NCBI GenBank assembly: GCA_945872245.1
Contig: CAMBZB010000006.1
Span: 21,511 to 85,510 of the forward strand
Direction: 5' to 3'
Length of the DNA stretch: 64,000 bases
DNA from: Flavobacterium psychrophilum
GTDB lineage: Bacteria > Bacteroidota > Bacteroidia > Flavobacteriales > Flavobacteriaceae
Position numbers and translations under genes: made by a program. Shown in pieces: positions 59,063 through 64,000 of the stretch. Below the pieces are notes generated by a model that was given only the letters and a program-made list of their open reading frames with translations, had not been told where the DNA came from and made no database searches. Each line of letters starts with the position of its first letter. Position 1 is the stretch's first letter.

Positions 59063-60430
59063 TTACAAAAATTCTCCGTGTTGAGAAATATCCAATCCTA
59101 ATTCTTCTTTTTCTTCACTAACTCTCAATGGAGTAATTTTATTCACAATAAAGAATAGTGCATAAGAAGCAGCGAATGCGAATATAGATACTATAACTAA
59201 TGCTTTTAATTGGATTAAAAACAAAGTAGCATCACCATATATTAAACCTTGCATTCCTTCTATGCCTTTATCAATTGCATTACCATTTGAATCTTTTTCT
59301 GCTAGAGCAGGATTAACTTTATAGGTTGCAAATACACCTGTCAAAAGCATACCTACCATACCACCAACACCGTGACAAGCAAATACATCTAAAGCATCAT
59401 CTACTTTACCTTTAGGGAATTTACTAACTACAAGGTTACTAACGATACTGGCAATAAAACCAATCGCTAAAGCAGAAGAGATTGTTACAAAACCTGCAGC
59501 AGGTGTAATAGCAACTAATCCTACAACAGCTCCGATACAAGCTCCCATAGCAGAAAGTTTGTGTCCAAGAATTTTGTCCAAAAATACCCAACCCATTGCA
59601 GCGGCAGCGGCAGCAACAGTAGTAGTTCCTAATGCTTGAGCAGCAAGTCCGCTAGCTCCAACGGCAGAACCTGCATTGAAGCCGAACCAACCGAACCATA
59701 ATAATCCTGTTCCTAATAATACATAAGTGATACGAGCAGGGTTTGCTTTTTGCACTTTTCTTTTCCCTAAGAACATAGCTCCTGCAAGTGCGGCCCATCC
59801 AGCGCTCATGTGTACTACAGTTCCACCGGCAAAATCTAACACTCCCCATCCAAAGAACATTCCATCAGGATGCCAAGTCATGTGACACAATGGAGCATAA
59901 ACAAATAATATGAATAAAACCATAAACAACATATAAGCCCAGAAACGAACGCGTTCTGCAAAAGCTCCTGTTATTAAGGCAGGTGTGATGATAGCAAATT
60001 TCGCTTGAAATAAGGCAAACAATAAGAAAGGAATAGTTGGAGCTAAGTCCCATGCTGTGTTAGCGCTTACTCCTTGAAAAAACATGTTGTAAGAAGGGTC
60101 TCCAATTAAACCTCCTATTGAAGGTCCAAAACACATTCCGAATCCAACGACAACCCACAGTACAGTTACTATTACCATAGCAATAAAGCTTTGTAGTACC
60201 GTACTAATTACATTTTTCTTACCTACCATTCCTCCATAAAAGAAACCAAGTCCTGGAGTCATTAACAATACAAGTCCCGTTGCCACTAACATCCATGCTG
60301 TATCTCCAGTATTTATTTCTAAAGGAATAACATGTGCTCCTAAAGTTGCACTTTCTGGAAACAAATAAATTGAAAAAATGGATAACACCAAAATTGTGAT
60401 TAGAATCACACTTAAAATAATCTTTCTCAT
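59063..60430 (-). CDS. amt: Ammonium transporter (Amt family), copy 2
   Basis: A 455-residue Amt with an added N-terminal hydrophobic segment (MRKIILSVILITILVLSIF) that may be a signal peptide. Signatures: LMTPGLGFFYGGMVGKKN, ITPALITGAFAERVRFW, Asp in VLDFAGGTVVHMSAG, and twin-His region FACHGVGGMVGM. It has a long extracytoplasmic loop near residues 405-420 (ALAEKDSNGNAIDKGIEG) and the C-terminal LGLDISQHGEFL. It differs clearly from copy 1. No glnK is adjacent. The upstream 60431-60714 has repeats discussed separately and no exact TAnnTTTG box. Confidence 0.96.
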   Translation of the reverse strand: MRKIILSVILITILVLSIFSIYLFPESATLGAHVIPLEINTGDTAWMLVATGLVLLMTPGLGFFYGGMVGKKNVISTVLQSFIAMVIVTVLWVVVGFGMCFGPSIGGLIGDPSYNMFFQGVSANTAWDLAPTIPFLLFALFQAKFAIITPALITGAFAERVRFWAYMLFMVLFILFVYAPLCHMTWHPDGMFFGWGVLDFAGGTVVHMSAGWAALAGAMFLGKRKVQKANPARITYVLLGTGLLWFGWFGFNAGSAVGASGLAAQALGTTTVAAAAAAMGWVFLDKILGHKLSAMGACIGAVVGLVAITPAAGFVTISSALAIGFIASIVSNLVVSKFPKGKVDDALDVFACHGVGGMVGMLLTGVFATYKVNPALAEKDSNGNAIDKGIEGMQGLIYGDATLFLIQLKALVIVSIFAFAASYALFFIVNKITPLRVSEEKEELGLDISQHGEFL

Positions 60431-60474
60431 AGTTTTTAGTTTTAAATTTCGATAAAAGTATATAAATCATTTCA

Positions 60475-60558
60475 TACCCCCATAAAAAAAGTAACTAGAA
60501 CTATGATTTTTATCATATTTGTATTTTACCCCCTTAAATTTTATGGGTATGGAATAAT
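60475..60558 (-). promoter_or_regulatory. Repeat-rich control region upstream of amt copy 2
   Basis: TACCCCC occurs at 60475-60481 and 60527-60533, 52 bases apart. CATACCC(CC)ATAAA near 60474-60486 is mirrored by TTTATGGGTATG near 60540-60551. ATGATTTTTATCAT (60503-60516) has the TGAT-N4-ATCA operator form. GGTATGGAATAAT (60546-60558) is identical to 26036-26048. No standard -7 box is evident, so an activator or alternative sigma factor may be involved. Confidence 0.5.
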
Positions 60559-60714
60559 TAAATGTCAAAATTTATAATTTAGTAATGCTGATTTAGGATA
60601 ATTTCAGCTTAATGCACCTAATAATTATTATAACCCAGGATTTTTTCAATCGGTTATTGTTTAACAAGTATAGGATTGTACATGATTATTAAGGATAATC
60701 AGCAAATAGTATTA

Positions 60715-61728
60715 TTAGTGATATAAGGTAACGCCAGTCCCATTGAGGAGCGAGTATTTTATGATGCCATCAGAAATAGTTACTCCAGTGGCTATATCTT
60801 CAGCCAATAATAGTGAACCATCCATGTCTACGAAGTCTAGTTCTGGCAACAAATGCGCAATGGCTGATATGCCTACGGTAGATTCCGTCATACAGCCCAC
60901 CATCGTTTTCATGCCCAACTTTTTTGCTTGGGCAACCATTCTTCTGGCAGGAGTAAGTCCGCCACATTTGCCAAGTTTGATGTTTACGCCGTGAAAATGG
61001 TTGTGGCATTTTGCCACATCTTCCACGAGGATACAGCTTTCGTCTGCAATTATAGGCAAAACCGAATTTTTATAAACGGCAGCATGTCCTTCCCAATTGT
61101 CTGCTTTCAAAGGTTGTTCTAAGAATTCAACGCCCAGTTTTTTTAATTCAATGGCATTATTAATAGTTTCAGGAACCGTCCAGCCACAATTGGCATCAAT
61201 TCTAAAAATAGCATCTGTATGTTTTCTCAATTCGGTGACAATGGCAAGATCTTCTTTGGTACCCAATTTAATTTTGTAGATGGGCCAAGGTAATTCTTTC
61301 ATTTTGGATACCATTTTTTCGATACTGTCAATGCCTATTGTATAATCAGTTTTGGGATTATTTTTAATGGAATAACCCCATAATTCATATAGTTTTTTTC
61401 TTTTTTTTCGAGCATACAAATCATTGTAGGCAATGTCCAGAGCGCAAAGCGCAAACAAATCATCTTTTAGTAGTTCATATGCTTTACGCCAAAATTCTTC
61501 GGGAGTGTCATCTGTAACACTTTCGATAAACGGAATTATGGCTTCCAGATTTCTCTTCATCGAATCTACGGTAGTATTATAGTAGGGGTTTGACGTGGCC
61601 TCACCAAATCCTGAATAGCCGTCACTTTGCAATTCGACAATTAAAGTGGGTTGCGTACTATAGGAAAGTCTTGAAATAGTGAAAGGATGTTTTAATTGGA
61701 GATTAAAGGTGCGGAGTATGACTTTCAT
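60715..61728 (-). CDS. Dipeptide epimerase (L-Ala-D/L-Glu epimerase type)
   Basis: A 337-residue enolase-superfamily enzyme of the muconate lactonising subgroup, which likely epimerises muropeptide-derived dipeptides for recycling. The N-terminal capping domain is followed by a barrel with the KxK motif YKIKLG, metal ligands in FRIDANCGW, FLEQPL and IIADESC, the second catalytic Lys in VNIKLGKCGG and the C-terminal LDFVDMDGSLLLAEDIATG. The DMDG element is typical of Bacteroidota dipeptide epimerases. Exact dipeptide is unknown. Transcribed alone. Confidence 0.9.
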   Translation of the reverse strand: MKVILRTFNLQLKHPFTISRLSYSTQPTLIVELQSDGYSGFGEATSNPYYNTTVDSMKRNLEAIIPFIESVTDDTPEEFWRKAYELLKDDLFALCALDIAYNDLYARKKRKKLYELWGYSIKNNPKTDYTIGIDSIEKMVSKMKELPWPIYKIKLGTKEDLAIVTELRKHTDAIFRIDANCGWTVPETINNAIELKKLGVEFLEQPLKADNWEGHAAVYKNSVLPIIADESCILVEDVAKCHNHFHGVNIKLGKCGGLTPARRMVAQAKKLGMKTMVGCMTESTVGISAIAHLLPELDFVDMDGSLLLAEDIATGVTISDGIIKYSLLNGTGVTLYH

Positions 61729-61891
61729 GGGTAGGATTTATCGTTGGTCAAATTTAGCATAATACAATTCAAGCAGTATGCTTTTGTTTTATCAAAGAAA
61801 ATTATTAAATGTTAGATTACATACTAAAAGAAGGAGTAAATTTCATTTTGAAAGGTTTTTTACATTAAATTTAGGTTTAAATCCAACGTAT

Positions 61892-63427
61892 ATGCTAGTA
61901 AAAGTTTTTGGAAGTGCCGTTTTTGGAGTTGAAGCCACTACAATTACGGTCGAGGTAAATATTGATAAGGGAATTGGGTATCATTTGGTAGGTCTGCCAG
62001 ATAACGCCATAAAGGAAAGTAGTTACCGGATTGCGGCGGCACTTAAAAATAACAGCTACAATATGCCAGGCAAGAAAATCACTATAAATATGGCGCCTGC
62101 CGATTTGAGAAAAGAAGGTTCGGCTTATGATTTAACCCTTGCCATTGGTATTCTCGTAGCTTCTTCCCAAATTAAGGCCGACGAAATTGACAAGTATGTA
62201 ATTATGGGCGAACTTTCTCTTGACGGTGGTTTACAACCCATTCGCGGTGCACTGCCCATTGCCATTAAAGCCAAAGAAGAAGGTTTTAAAGGTTTTTTTC
62301 TTCCAAAGCAAAATGTAAAAGAAGCGGCAATCGTAACAGGATTGGATGTTTATGGGGTGGAAAATTTACAAGAAGTTATCGATTTCTTCGAAGGCAAAGG
62401 CACTTTAGAACCTACAATAATTGACACCAGAGCCGAATTTTATAAAACCTTAGACTTTCCGGAATTTGATTTTTCTGATGTCAAAGGGCAGGAGTCTATC
62501 AAGCGTTGTATGGAGATTGCAGCAGCCGGCGGTCATAATATTATTCTTATTGGTCCCCCGGGAGCAGGAAAAACAATGCTTGCCAAACGTTTGCCCAGCA
62601 TTTTACCACCCATGACGTTGCGAGAAGCATTGGAAACTACCAAAATTCATAGTGTAGCCGGAAAGCTCAAAGAAGTGGGATTAATGAATCAACGCCCTTT
62701 TAGAAGTCCGCATCATACTATTTCAAACGTGGCCCTTGTCGGGGGAGGAAGTTATCCGCAACCGGGTGAAATTTCCATGGCACACAATGGGGTTTTGTTT
62801 TTGGATGAATTGCCGGAATTTAAGAGAGATGTTTTGGAGGTGATGCGCCAACCTTTAGAAGACAGAGAAGTGACGATTTCTAGAGCCAAGTTTACCGTGA
62901 CGTATCCGTCATCGTTTATGTTGGTTGCCAGCATGAACCCAAGTCCGAGTGGTTTTTTTAACGACCCTGATTCGCCACAAACTTCTTCGCCACACGAAAT
63001 GCAACGCTATCTGAGCAAGATTTCAGGTCCTTTATTGGATCGAATCGATATACATATTGAAGTGACTCCGGTGCCTTTCGAAAAATTGTCCGAAGACCAA
63101 AAGGCGGAAAGCAGCGTCGAAATTCGAAAGCGGGTTACAGCTGCGCGCGAAATCCAAACGGAACGTTTCGTGCAAATGGAAAACATCCATTACAATGCGC
63201 AAATGAACACCAAACACATTCGGGAATATTGTGCGCTGGACGAAGTTTCGAAACAATTATTGAAAACCGCCATGGAACGCCTGAATCTTTCGGCACGAGC
63301 CTATGACAGAATCCTGAAAGTAGCCCGAACCATCGCCGATTTAGAAGCCGCTCCAAAAGTGATTTCGTCACACATAGCCGAAGCCATTCAGTATCGAAGT
63401 TTGGATCGTGATGGTTGGTTGGGATAG
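61892..63427 (+). CDS. comM: YifB/ComM family Mg-chelatase-like AAA ATPase
   Basis: A 511-residue helicase-like ATPase; ComM promotes branch migration during natural transformation. I start at ATG 61892 (MLVKVFGSAVFG), the usual family start, although the frame is open to 61778. Order: N-terminal ribosomal-S5-fold ChlI domain (YHLVGLPDNAIKESSYRIAAAL, INMAPADLRKEGSAYDLTLAI), AAA domain with IILIGPPGAGKTMLAKRLPS and VLFLDELPEFKRDVLEVMRQPLEDREV, and C-terminal ComM domain with LNLSARAYDRILKVARTIADL. Complete. Confidence 0.95.
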   Translation: MLVKVFGSAVFGVEATTITVEVNIDKGIGYHLVGLPDNAIKESSYRIAAALKNNSYNMPGKKITINMAPADLRKEGSAYDLTLAIGILVASSQIKADEIDKYVIMGELSLDGGLQPIRGALPIAIKAKEEGFKGFFLPKQNVKEAAIVTGLDVYGVENLQEVIDFFEGKGTLEPTIIDTRAEFYKTLDFPEFDFSDVKGQESIKRCMEIAAAGGHNIILIGPPGAGKTMLAKRLPSILPPMTLREALETTKIHSVAGKLKEVGLMNQRPFRSPHHTISNVALVGGGSYPQPGEISMAHNGVLFLDELPEFKRDVLEVMRQPLEDREVTISRAKFTVTYPSSFMLVASMNPSPSGFFNDPDSPQTSSPHEMQRYLSKISGPLLDRIDIHIEVTPVPFEKLSEDQKAESSVEIRKRVTAAREIQTERFVQMENIHYNAQMNTKHIREYCALDEVSKQLLKTAMERLNLSARAYDRILKVARTIADLEAAPKVISSHIAEAIQYRSLDRDGWLG

Positions 63428-63442
63428 TTAATTTAGCATAAA

Positions 63443-63596
63443 GCTCCGCAAAGTCTCCGACTTTGAGGTAGTGATTTTCGGTTTCCAACCGATTTTGTTT
63501 TGGGTTGTATAATTATAGGTCAGTCTCAGACTGACGAACACATCTTCGCTCCGCAAAGTCTCCGACTTTGAGGTAGTGATTTTCAGTCTCTGACTG
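63443..63596 (+). repeat. REP-like hairpin cluster upstream of a RAYT gene
   Basis: A 37-base unit is repeated exactly at 63443-63479 and 63548-63584. The region holds five short hairpins, each with a TCN triloop: AAAGTC-TCC-GACTTT (63450-63464 and 63555-63569), CGGTT-TCC-AACCG (63479-63491), GTCAGTC-TCA-GACTGAC (63519-63535), CAGTC-TCT-GACTG (63584-63596). Each 37-base unit has GTAG seven bases before the following hairpin. Such palindromic repeats beside a tyrosine transposase are typical of REP/BIME elements. Confidence 0.85.
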
Positions 63597-63614
63597 ACCT
63601 TTAAAAACAACAAA

Positions 63615-64000
63615 ATGAAAGAGAAAGAAGGATTCCTAATTCGAGATCAATCCAAAGCGCATTTTATAACCGCCACGGTTGTGGACTGGGTTGACGTTTT
63701 TTCTAGAAAAACCTATAAAGATTGCGTCATCGAAAGTTTGGATTTTTGTATAAAAAACAAAGGAATGATTTTGTATGGATTTGTAATTATGTCCAATCAC
63801 ATTCATTTAATAATTCAGTCAGAAAACAGTAAATTATCCGATTTGATTCGGGATTTCAAGAAATTTACAGCAAAGACCATTTTGAGTAAAATAGAAACTG
63901 AGCCAGAAAGTAGGGCTGATTGGATGCTGAAACGTTTTGAATTTGCTTGCAAAAGCCATAGCCGAAATGAAAAACATCAGTTTTGGCAATATGGAAATCA
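63615..64000 (+). CDS. REP-associated tyrosine transposase (Y1_Tnp, RAYT), N-terminal part
   Basis: The first 128 residues of a Y1-type HUH transposase, cut by the window edge. Seen: AHFITATVVDWVDVFSRKTYKD at the start (typical of the TnpA-REP/IS200-like fold), the HUH motif in GFVIMSNHIHLIIQ, and LIRDFKKFTAK just after. The catalytic Tyr should lie in the following helix or beyond and cannot be checked. It is single-copy and non-mobile in most genomes, acting on REP hairpins like those just upstream. The stretch from comM to this ATG has no other gene. Confidence 0.88.
   Translation, partial: MKEKEGFLIRDQSKAHFITATVVDWVDVFSRKTYKDCVIESLDFCIKNKGMILYGFVIMSNHIHLIIQSENSKLSDLIRDFKKFTAKTILSKIETEPESRADWMLKRFEFACKSHSRNEKHQFWQYGN

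Noticed and set aside
63428-63613. A minus-strand open frame of 61 codons between comM and the RAYT gene
   Set aside because: It is a translation of the REP-like repeats; the peptide repeats itself (KITTSKSETLRS twice) because the DNA does.

Overview
The window looks like chromosomal DNA of a Flavobacterium-like member of the Bacteroidota. The DNA is AT-rich, most intergenic promoters carry the Bacteroidota -7 box TAnnTTTG (some with a TTG about 19-21 bases upstream), and several families are typical of flavobacteria: the DUF5723 outer-membrane protein, a DoxX/MauE plus thioredoxin-like fusion, DUF1599, a GldL-like mini-protein, YceI paralogues, and a tmRNA tag ending in NYALAA. Almost all of it is housekeeping or central metabolism. 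No prophage, insertion sequence, CRISPR array or tRNA was seen.

Layout. 1-3.55 kb (minus): trp operon, trpE-trpG-(lipoprotein cytochrome c)-trpD, the last cut by the window edge. It is preceded by a textbook attenuator: a leader peptide with three consecutive Trp codons, an antiterminator and an intrinsic terminator. 3.6-5.4 kb (minus): MarR regulator, nitroreductase and YceI protein, with palindromes over the promoter. 5.7-8.2 kb (plus): rhodanese, GapN-type aldehyde dehydrogenase, and a cytochrome c gene whose signal-peptide region carries two homopolymer frameshifts. 8.37-8.76 kb: tmRNA. 8.8-14.1 kb: serine hydrolase, alanine/saccharopine-dehydrogenase-like enzyme, kdsA plus a lipoprotein, and a split YeeE/YedE sulfur-transport pair. 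14.1-19.3 kb (minus): clpS, methyltransferase, prmA, then tpiA, TlpA-like, small membrane protein, DoxX fusion and DUF1599, with folP diverging. 20.5-25.9 kb: rlmH, an ammonium transporter, a GldL-like protein, and a YceI-porin-YceI group. 26-34.3 kb: pyrD, HMG-CoA lyase, lipoprotein plus DUF5723 protein, a Ca2+-type P-ATPase, guaB. 34.4-37.3 kb: purB, a cysteine-free sirtuin, TrmH-type methyltransferase. 37.4-49.3 kb (plus): a PPi-type phosphofructokinase and a storage-glucan cluster glgA-glgC-glgE-glgB-GH31, then an M48 peptidase. 49.3-64 kb: PLP enzyme, lpdA, DoxX protein, pabB, an AAA ATPase behind three 22-bp-phased repeats, tilS-dsbD, a second ammonium transporter, dipeptide epimerase, yifB/comM, and at the right edge a cluster of small hairpins followed by a REP-associated tyrosine transposase.

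How the genes fit together. trpE/trpG/trpD and pabB/folP draw on chorismate for Trp and folate. TrpE has the PIAGT motif and PabB the PIKGT motif, as expected for the two activities, and TrpG is the only glutaminase subunit visible. guaB and purB serve purine synthesis. The glg cluster makes and remodels glycogen-like polymer and includes GlgE without a visible maltose-1-phosphate supplier.

No wholly new multi-gene system could be demonstrated. The most interesting signals are the trp attenuator with a possibly leaderless leader peptide, the cytochrome inside the trp operon, the phased repeats before the ATPase, a regulatory motif pair shared by an amt gene and the YceI-porin group, a possible structured leader before the PLP enzyme, and the hairpin/RAYT island.
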